Origin: Carex sylvatica
Taxonomy: Eukaryota; Streptophyta; Magnoliopsida; Poales; Cyperaceae
Assembly (NCBI GenBank): GCA_964058845.1
Contig: CAXKVR010000811.1
Span: 1-26,882, forward strand
Length of the DNA stretch: 26,882 nucleotides
Direction of reading: 5' to 3'
Part shown: positions 1-10,700 of the stretch, piece by piece
Position numbering within the stretch: position 1 is the first letter of the stretch
Layout: each line of letters starts with the position of its first letter
Position numbers and translations under genes: made by a program
The notes under the pieces: generated by a model
What the model was told of the DNA's origin: nothing
Database searches by the model: none
Seen by the model: the letters and a program-made list of their open reading frames with translations, nothing else

Positions 1-334
1 AAAACTCGTGGCTCTTGATTCGATTGAGTTCGATTCGAAAAAAAAATTGGTTCAAAATAAATCAAATCAGCTCGGTTCTGAAACAAATTAAACCCAATTC
101 AGTTCGAAATTGGTTCGAATCGAACCCGAACTGAGTCTGGCTCGATTCGAAACTCTTCTTTTTAGTTCTAAATTATGCTTCAATTTCAAATCAGTTCGGT
201 TCGAAACTCGTTCGAATCGCACCAAATCAAATTCGAACTCTTTTTTCAGTTCGAAATCCTGCTTCGGTTCGAAATTGGTTTGAACTCGAACTCGAACTGA
301 GTTATGTTCGATTCGATTCGTTTGCAGCCCTACA
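1..334. mobile_element. hAT-type DNA transposon, one end only
   Basis: The stretch is made of degenerate, alternating-strand copies of short words such as GGTTCGAA and GAACTCGAACTGA, like the subterminal repeats of hAT elements. It ends at CAGCCCTA. Read on the minus strand this is TAGGGCTGCAAACGAATCG, a hAT-like terminus beginning TAG. The other end lies left of the window, so the target duplication (it would be CATGATAA at 335-342) cannot be confirmed. The 86-residue minus-strand reading frame here is a by-product of the repeats, with monotonous F/E/L/N/R composition, and is not a gene. Confidence 0.5.
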
Positions 335-1008
335 TGATAAAATGACACTGTACTTGAATATACTTGGGCACATTATAAAAAATTGACAAATTAACTCTTT
401 CTTAACGGATCCTACCTAATTCCTTGATTATTCTAATTTTGACGAAGATATGAAAAAACAGAGGGTGACAGTGATAGTCTATCTTCTTCTTCAGGTCTAT
501 CTATATTTTACATTGTATAAATTCTATACATGAGGGTAGTTGAGACCTCACAAATGAGCTGTCGTCTACCTTTCTATACGGCGCGCGTTAAAGAGACGTG
601 TACTGTGTGAAACTTCACATAAATAGTTTATTGTATTGGAAAAATCAAACTTATTCTCTACTACTGGAGTACTGGTACTCAGCAGTCAGCATGACAATTC
701 ATTTTAACGTGAATAGCGGTAGAAGGATAAGGACTCAGATGCATTATCACTATGTTTGTATGAAATTTCACATGCTACGGGTCTGTTCGGCTGTCAGGCG
801 GGAATAGAAAGGGACTTGAATTCGAATTCAATTTAAATGACTGAAATATTGTGCATGTGAAAAAAAAAAAAATTAACCCCGAGTATTTTTTTTTTTTTCC
901 ACAGACACAGTAGCAACTGAACAAGACCTACATTTGTTGAGAAAATTAGTTATATATTGTCTTCCAATTATTATTAGTTTATTGTATTAGAAAATATTGT
1001 GATATCTT
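335..1008. other. AT-rich intergenic DNA, no gene seen
   Basis: I see no conserved protein, RNA gene or clear repeat here. There are homopolymer tracts at about 860-900 (A-run followed by T-run) and a short open frame at 598-807 (+) with no recognisable content. Confidence 0.5.
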
Positions 1009-1440
1009 TAGGAGCTGATCCAGGATTTTCGTCGGAGGACAAAATAATATTGAATTGGATTTAAATAGCTTATCAAATTTAAACGCATTAACTAATTAGG
1101 TACTCGATAAAAAACAATGTTTTTAACTTGTACGTTCTGATACTTGACTTGTAATTTATGATTCTCTAACCTATAATTCTAATTACCAATCATAATTCAA
1201 AAAATATATTTTAATTTTAATTTTAAATTAATTCGAATTACAAATCAAACATTCAGAGGAGGCACAAAAAATTTCAAAGAAGGACAAATTCTGGACGTCC
1301 ATGGATATCTTTTTATGTTTTAGTTCTATATTGAACTTTATTTTAAAGTAATTATTAGAAAATGGAAAACTAAATTTGAAAATTTTGAAAAACATAAAGT
1401 TCAAGAATTGAGAATCTGACTTCCTAAGAAAACACAAGAT
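1009..1440. repeat. Probable decayed transposon with GGAGCTGATCCAGGATTTT-type end
   Basis: The text at 1011-1045 (GAGCTGATCCAGGATTTTCG, then a GGAGGACAAAA-like stretch) resembles a motif common at the ends of plant non-autonomous DNA elements (GTGGCGGAGCCAGGATTTT type). A related, more diverged version is at 10909-10945. I cannot pair it with a matching terminus, so the boundary at about 1440 is arbitrary. The 69-residue minus-strand frame at 1228-1437 is low complexity and not called. Confidence 0.3.
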
Positions 1441-1769
1441 GGGAATCTGAGAGTTTTCGTACGAGAAGCCGATTATTTTCTTTCAAATATAATTAGTCTA
1501 TTTCAAATTGCATAATAATGAAAATGGTTTATGGGCACAGACGCTCCTCCGGTTTCTTACACCAAGCAGACTTGGGAACGCAAGGATCATACTTCCTTAA
1601 ATTCCTAGCTGAATTCTCATCCTTCTTCGACTGCTCGGTAAATCTTGACCATGACTCAAACCGCTTAACCTGAAAATGGACATAAGGTACCTTCACCACG
1701 GCATTAGCCTATAAGGTATTACATCGAAAAGGAGTCAGGTGCGAATATTACAAAGTTATCTGAAAACTT
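1441..1769. other. Intergenic DNA, nothing recognised
   Basis: No coding frame, RNA gene or repeat boundary is visible. The right part (about 1550-1769) may be upstream LINE sequence too decayed to translate. Confidence 0.4.
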
Positions 1770-2201
1770 AAAATACCGTCCAAAGTTAGAGTATTTGTAT
1801 GGCTGTTCATAACGGATAAATTGCTAACAAGGAAAAACCTAATAAAAAGGGGCTGTGAGGTTGACTGGGAGTGTATAATGTGCACAACGGGAGAGGTTGA
1901 ATCTAGAGATCACCTATTCTGAAATTGCAACTTTGCTAGGGCTTTTTGGATAGGGCTCTTTGCGGCAATGAACATAAGACTACCAATACATACAGAGGTT
2001 GCACATGAAGTTTGGTGGAATAATAGAGTCACATTATCATGAGAACAAAAGAAGAGATGGGACGGGGTATGGGCGGCGGAGCTCTGGTCATTGTGGAAAG
2101 AGATGAATCGGAGGATCTTCTCTCAGGAAAGAAAGCAGATAAATAGATTAATTAATGAAACAATAGAAGAAACTATTCTATGGTCAGCCTATTGTTATTA
2201 A
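1770..2201 (+). pseudogene. LINE-type reverse transcriptase C-terminal zinc-binding domain (zf-RVT), broken
   Basis: One frame reads IPSKVRVFVWLFITDKLLTR, then NLIKRGCEVDWECIMC, then VESRDHLF-stop-NCNFARAFW, followed by WDGVWAAELWSLWKEMNRRI and a stop at 2199-2201. The order is diagnostic of zf-RVT, the zinc-binding C-terminus of plant non-LTR retrotransposon and related reverse transcriptases: P.K...F.W, LLT..NL..RG, C..C, E...HLF..C.FAR..W, and a W..LW..RN/RR.F motif. Two in-frame stops break it: one after HLF (at about 1920) and one after RVTLS (at about 2040). No polymerase palm motifs (such as F-A/V-D-D) remain upstream, so only the 3' tail of a LINE is present, as is usual for 5'-truncated copies. 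It is not functional. Confidence 0.8.
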
Positions 2202-2380
2202 AAGGAGAGTAAATAATAGAATGGAAACGTACGATCATTCATGGTCCTAATCAGTATGTTATTTACGAGTTAAGATTGTGTAGAGTAAGATAAAAAAACT
2301 CCCGTTGGGAGATGTAAATAAACTTTTTTTATTCAATATATCAACAGTTGACTACTGGCCAACTGTCCTTAAAAAAAAAA
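2202..2380 (+). mobile_element. Probable 3' untranslated tail of the LINE copy
   Basis: This continues directly after the zf-RVT frame. It contains AAATAAAC at about 2316, a T-rich stretch and an A-run at 2370-2380 that could be the LINE poly(A) end. I saw no clear target-site duplication because the 5' end is undefined. Confidence 0.4.
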
Positions 2381-2642
2381 TTAGTCTATTTAATTTGAAA
2401 ATGATCTGATGTCTTCATAACCTACTTTCATATTATTTTTAGATTATTTTTAGTTAGGAATTATTATGTTCCTTTGTTTTGGTAACTTTCTAGTAATTAT
2501 ATTCTTTTTTTTCTGGTAATTCTATTTTCATATTATTTTTCAAGGCCGAATTTTTTTTATATTTTTCCAAAAAAAATTATCTTTCTACAGAATCAGAAAG
2601 ATGAAAAAAACTAGATATCATAGAAGAAACCGCGTAAATAGT

Positions 2643-2827
2643 GAATTTGCATCCTCTGCATTAAAGAAACGTGTGTTAATAAATCTGGACCGTCCGATAG
2701 AGATTCATACTAATATCAAAGAATCCCAATAGGTGTGGATCGGATTGACTCCGATCCTAATCAGACAGCCGAGATACAATAAACTCAAAAAGATTCTTTT
2801 TTTATTTAATGCAGAAGATTCGTACTC
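2643..2827. mobile_element. MITE of family M1 (Mutator-like), copy 1, 185 bp
   Basis: The left end is GAATTTGCATCCTCTGCATT. The right end read on the minus strand is GAGTACGAATCTTCTGCATT, so the terminal inverted repeats match imperfectly over about 20 bp. The element is flanked by GTAAATAGT (2634-2642) and GCAAATAGT (2828-2836), a 9-bp direct repeat with one mismatch. A 9-10 bp duplication is typical of Mutator superfamily insertion. There is no coding capacity. Two further copies of the family are at 6294-6471 and 12928-16372. Confidence 0.75.
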
Positions 2828-3014
2828 GCAAATAGTATGGTGTCTTCAGACATTTGCTAAGAAATTGCAGAATTGTTGCAGTTTTCGCTGGAAGGAACTT
2901 AATTATAACTAATACTAGCATCCTACCCATACATACGTTTATGCAACGAAAATAAATTATTTTATTATAAAATATTATAAAATGAAGAAGATCAAGCGTT
3001 TCATTATTTCATTA

Positions 3015-3085
3015 TTTGCGTGGCCTTTTTGAAAATCAACCGTTCAAATACGTGCTGCACAAATCTCAAAGCAATAATAATACTG
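3015..3085. repeat. Fragment of family M1 MITE interior
   Basis: The text from GCGTGGCCTTTTTGAAAATC through CCGTTCAAATACGTGCTGC to AATAATACTG is closely similar to 6332-6400 inside the complete MITE at 6294-6471. Neither terminus is intact here. It is followed by a short GATACGATACGG-type repeat tract (3090-3150). Confidence 0.55.
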
Positions 3086-3179
3086 ATACGATACGGATAC
3101 GGATATGGCGATACGGCAATTTTCAAAAATGAAGGATACGATACGGCTATTAATATATATATTTTTTATTATTTAATAT

Positions 3180-3915
3180 GATATTTATATAATTATAATT
3201 TAAATCAAATTTGTAGAGAAAAATAGTTAAGTATTATATTTATCTACAAGATAGCACATGTGAATTCTAGTGCAGTGGTAAGAACTTTGGCACCAACAGA
3301 ATTCAATTGGGTTCGAATCTCGCTTTCAGCAAAAAAAAAAAAAGGCTGCGCGATCCACAGGCTTTATATAATTACAATTTAAATTAAATTTATAGAGAAA
3401 AATAGTTAAATATTATAAGGCTTTATATAATTACAATTTAAATTAAATTTATAGAGAAAAAGAGTTAAATATTATATTTATCTACAAGAGATAGTGGTAA
3501 GAATTTTGGTACCAACAAAACCCAACTGGGTTCGAATCAGGCTTTATATAATTACAATTTAAATTAAATTTATAGAGAAAAATAGTTAAATATTATATTT
3601 ATCTACAAGATATAGTGGTAAGAATTTTGGCACCAACAGAACCTAACTGGGAAGACAGGAAAAAAAAGGGTGCGCGATGCACAGGTGCAGTCCACAGGCG
3701 CCGTGCGTGGTTTAGAGGTGCGGTCGAGTGCAGCTTTGTAGAGAAAAATAGTTAAATATTATATTTATCTACAAGATATAGTGGTAAGAATTTTGGTACC
3801 AACAGAACCCAACTGGGTTCGAATTCCGTCTTCAGCAGAAAAAAAAAGGGTGCGCGATGCACAGGTGCAGTCCACAGGCGCCGTGCGTGGTTCAGAGGTG
3901 CGGTCATTCATCTAT
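3180..3915 (+). repeat. Tandem array of five partial units containing a SINE-like tRNA-derived core
   Basis: Units begin at about 3180, 3360, 3420, 3541 and 3732. Each starts with an AT-rich leader (CTTTATATAATTACAATTTA type, then TAGAGAAAAATAGTTAAATA). Four units continue into GTGGTAAGAATTTTGGTACC, and three of these reach a GGGTTCGAAT motif. In the first unit TAGTGCAGTGG (3268-3278) fits a pol III A box, GGTTCGAATC (3310-3319) fits a B box, and an A-run follows at 3331-3343. That is the layout of a plant SINE. The last two units also share a GC-rich tail beginning GGTGCGCGATGCACAGGTGC. The unit lengths differ, so this is segmental re-duplication and not a clean satellite. The 84-residue frame at 3781-4035 lies in the last unit and is not a gene. 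Confidence 0.6.
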
Positions 3916-4202
3916 GTACGATCTGAAAATTCAACGACTGAGCATCATTTAAAAAAAAAAAATAGTAAATCAGAATCCTTGCAGAATCTAGACATTAAAT
4001 TCCTTAATAAGGAGGAGAGATATGGTTTTTTTTAGGGGATTGAATATTTAAAATATTCCAACATTCTGGTTCTTTAAAAAAAATTGGTTTTATAAAAATA
4101 AAAAGTTTGGTTTGCAAGTGCAACCGGTCATGTAATTTTTCTTTTTCTTTTTTCTTTATACAGTTTACAAAGTAACAGAGCTCAATTTTTTTTTGTTATC
4201 AT

Positions 4203-5130
4203 TAGAGGTGCTATCGGGTAGGGATCCGGATACTATTATATTTGGACTCGTACTCTAAAAGTGTTTGGATCTGAATTTTGATTCATATACTTATTTGTTT
4301 CAAATCGGGTCGGATCCGGATCCGGATACCTATCTACCCGTAGATATTTTGGGTCTAGTCTTTCGGTTCCGGGTAGATAGATACCCATAACTTGTTTGTA
4401 GGTTATTGGGTCTGGTTCGAATACGGGGCGATTCTGGATCCGAAGCGAGTATATGTCACAAAAAAATCGAGAGGATGGAGAGAAAATAACTTTTGAAACT
4501 AAAAATATTGGAAAAGAGATATAATTTTTAGAAAGTAAAATATTGGAGATGACGATTTCATTTTCTATGATTTAAAAATCTATGAATGCAATACTAATAA
4601 TTTATAGAAAGGACATATCAATGAGATTAATAAATTTATATTATTATGCAGAGGATATCAAGACAAATATTGAATGATGTATTCATAGTAATAAATTTTA
4701 TTTAAAAAATTAATGCGACTATTATGGAAAGAATAAATTTGACATCCATCTATGTGTATAAACATAGCGAATATGTGACTACATTCTATTTTCTTACATT
4801 AAAAAAAGTACTGGACTCACTACGGCTTATGCAAAAATTAATATGCAAAGTTATATTTTTATATATTAATAGTTATTAATATATGTTTTATCGGGTATTT
4901 ATAAGGGTATCGGGTCGAGTTCTGTTATGGGTCGGATAATTAAATGGAACCCATATCTACCCATTATAGTATCGGTTCCGGTTCGGATCCGGATCGGATA
5001 TTAAATTATTAATTTTGTAATTGTACTCATAATTTAATCGGTTATATTTTTTAAATAACCTATCCAAATTAATCGGATCTGAGTCGGTTCCGAATCGAAT
5101 CCGAATAATAAAGTAAAAGTAGCACCTCTA
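4203..5130. mobile_element. Complete non-autonomous hAT element, 928 bp
   Basis: The 11-bp termini are exact inverted repeats: TAGAGGTGCTA at 4203 and TAGCACCTCTA ending at 5130. They are flanked by a perfect 8-bp target duplication, GTTATCAT (4195-4202 and 5131-5138), the hallmark of hAT transposition. Both ends carry clustered GGATCCGGAT/CGGGTA words in both orientations, as expected of hAT subterminal transposase-binding repeats. The AT-rich middle (about 4450-4900) has no transposase frame, so the element depended on an enzyme from elsewhere. The perfect duplication suggests a fairly young insertion. Confidence 0.88.
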
Positions 5131-5138
5131 GTTATCAT

Positions 5139-5720
5139 CTCCTAAAAATAAATAAATACAATTGACAGATTTAAAAAAAATTATATTTTTATCAGGAGCA
5201 GATATTTAATCTGCATCACATTTTAACCAGGGATCCAGATTAAATTTGTGCCCTATTATTTTTCTTTTTAATTTGTATTCCTATCCTAGCTTTTGTATTG
5301 AGAGAGAATGATCCGAATTCTTTTACATCGTCGCTTCATTCATATTTTTGTAATTAAACATCGATATTTTTGAAATGAAACATCGATATACCATTGTTGG
5401 GATTAAATAGGGTATATAATATTTACGTTTTATCGATGTTTTTACAATGAAACATTATGCATTGTTTTCAAATTTTAAACAATCATAACTTTTGATAGAA
5501 AACTCTGATTTAATCGTTAAACCTCAATTTGAAAAGCTAGCGAAGAGACGAAGGACATAGTGACTAGGGATAAAGCCCCCAGATAGCCAGAAAGTCAACG
5601 CAATTAGAATTGCAAAAAAAAAGTTGTTTAGGAACTCAAAAATTCAGTTGAAGTTTTCGATCCTACAATCCGTTAATTATTCATCAAGAAATTTTATTTT
5701 ACAACAATAAATATTTAAGA
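5139..5720. other. Intergenic DNA, nothing recognised
   Basis: No conserved coding frame, RNA gene or bounded repeat is seen. There are repeated CATCGATATTTTTG-like words at 5355-5450. Confidence 0.4.
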
Positions 5721-5875
5721 ACTAGCATTTGGTCTAGTGGCAAAGGCACATGGTCTCTATGTGAGAGGTCGTGAGTTCAAAATCCAGATGGAAAAAATCA
5801 TTTGTTGTAATAACAAGAGTATTAAATAGTTGGGTGGCTTGACCTCCAACTTTACTCAAAAAAAAAAAAAAAAAA
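5721..5875 (+). mobile_element. tRNA-derived SINE
   Basis: TGGTCTAGTGG (5730-5740) matches an internal pol III A box and GAGTTCAAAATCC (5773-5785) matches a B box, with about 32 bp between them as in tRNA genes. The body continues about 70 bp and ends in an 18-A tract (5858-5875). There is no acceptor stem or anticodon arm that would make it a tRNA gene. I could not define the flanking duplication; AACAATA occurs on both sides but only approximately at the right distance. Confidence 0.65.
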
Positions 5876-6293
5876 TTGAGTAACAATATTATAAAAATTA
5901 CAAAGTCAACAAAACAAAAATAACCGTGCATGCTCCAACTATAATATTAATTTAGTTTGAGAAGTAAAAAAAATTAAAAATAGAGGGAATCAGATTTAAT
6001 GTGCTCTTTCATTTAATTTGCATTCCTGACAAATTTTTTTATTTGAAAACCTGTCAAGTTTATTTATTTTTAGAAGATGGTAAAAAAAAAATTCGGGTAA
6101 CAAAGCTTATAACCGGTAGTAAGAAAGTTTTAATAAAAGCTTGACAGGGTTATTTATTTTTAAAACCTGTCAAGTTGCTGGGTCACCCAAGCACTCAACA
6201 ACCTAGCACAAACCACTTTAGCAAGAAAGTGTTAATAAAAGCTAGCACAGCCTATCTGTACGTAGCAGAAGTAGATCTGCTCAGTAAGTTAGA
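5876..6293. repeat. AT-rich DNA with an inverted-repeat motif
   Basis: AACCTGTCAAG (6049) is matched in opposite orientation by CTTGACAGGGTT (about 6141) and again in direct orientation at about 6164, with TTATTTATTTTTA beside each. A second direct repeat, AGTAAGAAAGTTTTAATAAAAGCT and its AGCAAGAAAGTGTTAATAAAAGCT partner, is at 6118 and 6219. This may be a small degraded MITE. No gene is seen. Confidence 0.35.
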
Positions 6294-6471
6294 GAATTCG
6301 CATCCACTGAGATATCTCATATTTTGCGTGACTTTTTGGAAAATCTAAACCGTTCAAATACGTTCTGCACGAATCTCGAAGCTCAAGTAATACTGACCCT
6401 GCGCTACCCCCGAATAGGCACCGGACACGTCGGTCACGCAAAAGTTGAGATATCTCAGAGGATACGCACTC
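6294..6471. mobile_element. MITE of family M1, copy 2, 178 bp
   Basis: The left end is GAATTCGCATCCACTGAGAT. The right end on the minus strand is GAGTGCGTATCCTCTGAGAT. The inverted repeats extend about 36 bp inward to a TTTTGCGTGAC motif on both sides. Flanks GTAAGTTAGA (6284-6293) and GTAAGTAAGA (6472-6481) form a 10-bp duplication with one mismatch. The element is non-coding and part of its interior recurs at 3015-3085. Confidence 0.75.
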
Positions 6472-6649
6472 GTAAGTAAGATGGGTATCACTTATTTAAG
6501 ATTCTTTAATACATGGATATAATTGCCCTAGCGTGTAACGAATTCATATCACCGTTGGTCCGATTCTGATCGGCGGTCCAGACTCAAAACTCAAACTGTT
6601 CGCTAACGCAGGGGATGGAAAATGAATTTTGGCCCGACATTTATATAGA

Positions 6650-7050
6650 GTTGGAAAAATGGCACAACGGACCAATTCTGTCACGAAATGGCACGGTACG
6701 TGTGTCGGTTACGTACTATGATTTATATGTTTTGTGTTGTGATTATTTGTACATCGTAATTATTTTTTGAAAATTTGATATGACACGACACGTCACGTGG
6801 AATATCTAGTCACGACATGGTACGTGATCACGCGAGTCACGTGTAATTAGAACCGTTAGATTATGATCAAATGGTGAATCTTTAATAAACTAACTTAAAT
6901 TATGATAAAATAGCTACATGAGTCATGTTTGATCACGGCACGTTTGAACACAGCGTAACAATTCACGTATTGTGACTACTCCTTGACATTTTAATCAAGG
7001 CAAAACACGGCATGTGAAAAATTAACCTGGTCACGACACGGCATGTTTTT
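6650..7050. repeat. CACG-rich degenerate repeat region, probable DNA-transposon subterminal repeats
   Basis: Words such as CACGGCACG, GACACGACACGTCACG, GGTACGTG and GATCACG recur on both strands. GTTGGAAAAATGGCAC near the left and AATGGAAAAAACATGCCGTG (minus strand) near the right may be matching termini, but they are imperfect and I found no target duplication. It resembles the repeat-rich ends of hAT or CACTA elements. No gene is seen. Confidence 0.35.
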
Positions 7051-7109
7051 TCCATTCTACATTTACATTCAAAGAATAAAAAATACAAAAGTAGAGGATT
7101 AACACCAGA

Positions 7110-7490
7110 GCAAAGATGCGAGAGATAATTCTCCGAAAGCTAGGGTTAGGTCGTCGCTGCTGTTTTGAGAGTTAGAGGCGCCACCCTTCGTCCCTGTCCC
7201 GCCACCCCTTGCCCTGCCTCCGCCCCGTTGCTCCCTCGCCCGCCTCCGCCCCTCGCCCCATCTACTTACTGAGTAGAGCAGGTTCTGTTTTCGAGCCGAC
7301 AAGCTGACAAGATTCTCCTTTCAAGGTGACGCTTCACCAACTACTACCACCTCGTTTCCATTGAGCCGACGCTTCCTCTTCGGATCTAGTCGGTGACGAT
7401 ATGGATTTCTCATATCCGCTTCCTCCGACCTCGGACTGCGCTCAAGACCACCTTCTCCTGCTTCGTGATGGCGCTTGATAGCATCGATCT
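7110..7490. other. GC-rich island of unknown origin
   Basis: This stretch is much richer in C and G than its surroundings (CCGCCCC and CCTCGCCC runs, plus a CTAGGGTTAGG motif at about 7140). It looks like the 5' part of a plant gene, but no frame gives a recognisable protein. The longest plus-strand ATG frame in the right half, 7401-7478, is only 25 codons. The 67-residue minus-strand frame at 7099-7302 is Arg/Gly-rich low complexity. A captured or decayed gene 5' end is possible. I do not call a gene. Confidence 0.35.
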
Positions 7491-7589
7491 CCTTCTTATC
7501 TCTTTTTTTTATCTATTATAACTATATATGTGAATAAAGTACATGCTTAATGGTTGTTGCCAATAACGAGATTGCAAAGAGTTGTCTCC

Positions 7590-7765
7590 TTTCTCCTCTC
7601 TTTCTTCTTCTAATTTCTCCTCTCTTAGTGGTGATTGTTCCGGTCCGGTTGATTCAGTTCTCAATCCGGTTTGATTCAGTGCCCTCTCCTTCCTTCTCTC
7701 TGAGTGGTGACTGTCCCGGTCCGATTTGATTCAGTGCCTCTCGGCTGAGCATTCCTCTGGGCGGC
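7590..7765. repeat. CT-rich tract with a roughly 75-bp direct duplication
   Basis: CTCTCTTAGTGGTGATTGTT at about 7620 is repeated as CTCTCTGAGTGGTGACTGTC at about 7695. Each copy is followed by CCGGTCCG and then GATTCAGT. The frame on the other strand (7676-7909) overlaps it and is not credible as a gene. Confidence 0.5.
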
Positions 7766-10700
7766 GTCGATTTTGAAAAGAAGAAGATGTTTTGTCATTA
7801 AGGAATGGTTACATATCGCATGCAACTCCAAAATTATTGTTGTGTCTACATTCTCAGAGAAGAAAATCAGAAGGTCCACATACTTGTTAATCGAGTGCGA
7901 ATAGACCAATTCGCATTCTCTGGTTTCACGTATTTGATATTTTCTGACATAGCAAATTAGATAATTTTACAAGTAGCTCAATGTATAGGTTCATGCTTTT
8001 TAATTTAAATAAAAAAATCTATGTAATAGCTACTATGTAAATCGTTGGATCAATGCAATCACCTACGAACTTTAAAAAAAAAAAAAATACAAAAGTAATT
8101 GAAACAATCTGAAATCCAAAGCAAACTGAACCGAAGAACTCAAGTATCAAGTAAAATCAAGTAATCGATCAACCCCGACCTGTGAAATATAGACTCAATT
8201 TCATTATGATTCATTGTTTCATGCATTTAAGCTTGTAATAAAATTATTTGATATTTATTCTGAAAGCAAAAAAAGTCTAACAAGATTTCGCATTCCGGCT
8301 AACACCCAATTTAGAGCGCTGGATAGCGAATTTATAGACGAATCAGCATTTGATATAGCTTAAATCTAATGTATCTTTATTGATTTACAGAATTTTTTTA
8401 GTCATTTATAAGCTTCATTTCTAAATATTTGTGTTAATTATAAGTGGGTGGTTTAACTTTTAATCTTTTCTTGAAAAAAATATTAGTGTCAATTGAAAAC
8501 TCGTGATTTAATATAGTAATTAAAATAATGTTATTCGCATGAGAAGTTGTATGTTTAAAATTCGACTGAATCAATTTAAATTGGAGAAGTGCAATCACAA
8601 CACTATCTGATAAAAAATTATATAATTATGCCAATTGTATAAGAAAAAACAACAATAGTTTGGGAGATTTTAAAGCAGGACTTGATTTTTTTTTAGTAAT
8701 ATTTTTTCTCTATATAAAACCAAATAAATTATATAATGCCTTTTTGGTTAAGTGTCAGCGTCACTGTAGTTCATTCAGATTCTGAATTTAATGTCACTAT
8801 TGACAAAGATTAAAATGAGTTTCATGATCAATGGGGGCAGTTGGTCTTTCAGTCCCTCATTCATGCGCACTAAATGCCATTGCTGTTTATTTTGAAATTT
8901 GAATATGTTTGTTGTTCTATTATATTTTGTCAGGATCTTGATAACCCTTCTGGCCATTTCAAACCAGAAAAGAGAGTTCGTTAATTTACTCCATTTTAAA
9001 ATTCTTAACTGTAAAATTTTAAAACTCAAATGATACAAATGAAAACATTACACATTATCTAAATGAAAATTATCTATATTATTTCATTTACATGTACATT
9101 AAAAATTCTGCAATTAAATTTTATTTTGATGGGAAACAATAATTTAAAAAAAAAACATTCATAAAACTATTCACATCGTTTTTTTTTTACCAGTTCTTAA
9201 TATCAACCAAATAAAGTCAAAATGTCTTAATTTTTATACGTAGATAATATCTAACAATTTTATTTTGATACTTATTTTTAATTTTGAGTTATTATTTGTT
9301 TGAAATAAAATCATAATAGAGATACAAAAAATCTCTACACATAAAATAAAGATATTTAAATCCTCGTTATATTTGAATAATCAAACCGAAAAACATGATT
9401 TAGATGATTGAATCTATCTCGAACATAAATGAATTATGTAATAATGGAGAGGAGCCTAGCTCGAATAGAGAGCATCAATCACACATCGTGCATGTCATGC
9501 ATGTCATCATGTGGTCCTTCTCTAGTGCTCTATTATTGTTTATTCATGAAAGAATTTTGACCATCTTTGTCAACAAGTAACATAAATTTATCTTTTGAAA
9601 AGTTAGTAGACTCATTGATATCGAACCCCCTTTTATACCATAAAACATAATCATTGCAATTTAAGGGCGGGTGTAGATTTTTCTTCGTGAAGGAATACGA
9701 ATCGGATTAAAATAATTTATCGGGTTCAAAATATTTAACTAATCAGATACTAGATGAAGAAAAAAAATCAACATAATAAAAATAATAAAAATAGTATAGT
9801 CTTATATAATAAAAAAATAATAAAATAATATCATTTTACATATTAAAAAATAACAAAGTTGGTCTGCATCCGTAAATTTCTATAAAAAAATTATAAAAGA
9901 AACAAAGTTTCTCATTAATAGTGTTTTTGGACTGATCTGGCGAGCTTTTCAGTTCCAGAGAGAGACAACAATTTTCAAAGAGAGACAAAGTGGTACCCGG
10001 CCTATATTTTTTCACTAAAATTTAAAATCCAGAGAGAGACAGAGCTGCCCCTCTGATTGTGTGTGGATTTGCCCCTGATTTCATTTACATTACTAAAACT
10101 TTTCATGTTACATGTTAAATCTTACAAGTTAATTTTAAATCATTTGAGAGGTAATAAAGGTTTAATGTCAAAATCTACAGTGTTTAAGATTTCAAACAAA
10201 AACCTGCGCATAACAAATTTTAAATTATTTCAACTACATATTGTCTCAATTAAAAATGAACATATTAGATTGATATGCTAATTCTATTTAGAATAAACTT
10301 TTAATCACATAAATCTATTTGAAGAAAAAAATAAAAATGATTTTTTAATCACATAAATCTATTTCAACTACATATGGTCATGCTTATTTTAATTAGACAA
10401 TTTAGACCGAAACGAAAGCATATATAATATTTATCTAAAATGATTTTCTAATTACATGACTTTTACAAATCTAACAAAGATAAAAATTGAAAAAGAGGAG
10501 ATGGGAAGATATGATTTAGGAGTGAAAATTTGAAGAAAAAAAAAGAAGAAGAAGAAGAAGTCCAAACTGTTAGAGACTTGAGTCATCCTGAATTCACATT
10601 AAATGTTTTAAATTGATTTTAGGAGTTAGGACTATAGTTTAGGTTTTAATTATTCGGTTGGAATCAATGGGATCACATCAAAATCAATTTAAAGGTGATC

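Noticed and set aside
3268..3319. Possible tRNA gene
   Set aside because: The promoter boxes fit, but acceptor and anticodon stems do not form. It is part of a repeated unit with an A-run.
3180..3915. CRISPR-like array
   Set aside because: The repeats are long, degenerate and unequal in spacing, the spacers are not unique, and the genome is a plant.
5730..5785. Possible tRNA gene
   Set aside because: A- and B-box-like motifs are present, but no tRNA cloverleaf arms can be paired and an A-tail follows, so SINE is the better call.
7099..7302. 67-codon Arg/Gly-rich frame
   Set aside because: The composition follows from CCGCCCC-type repeats and no domain is present.
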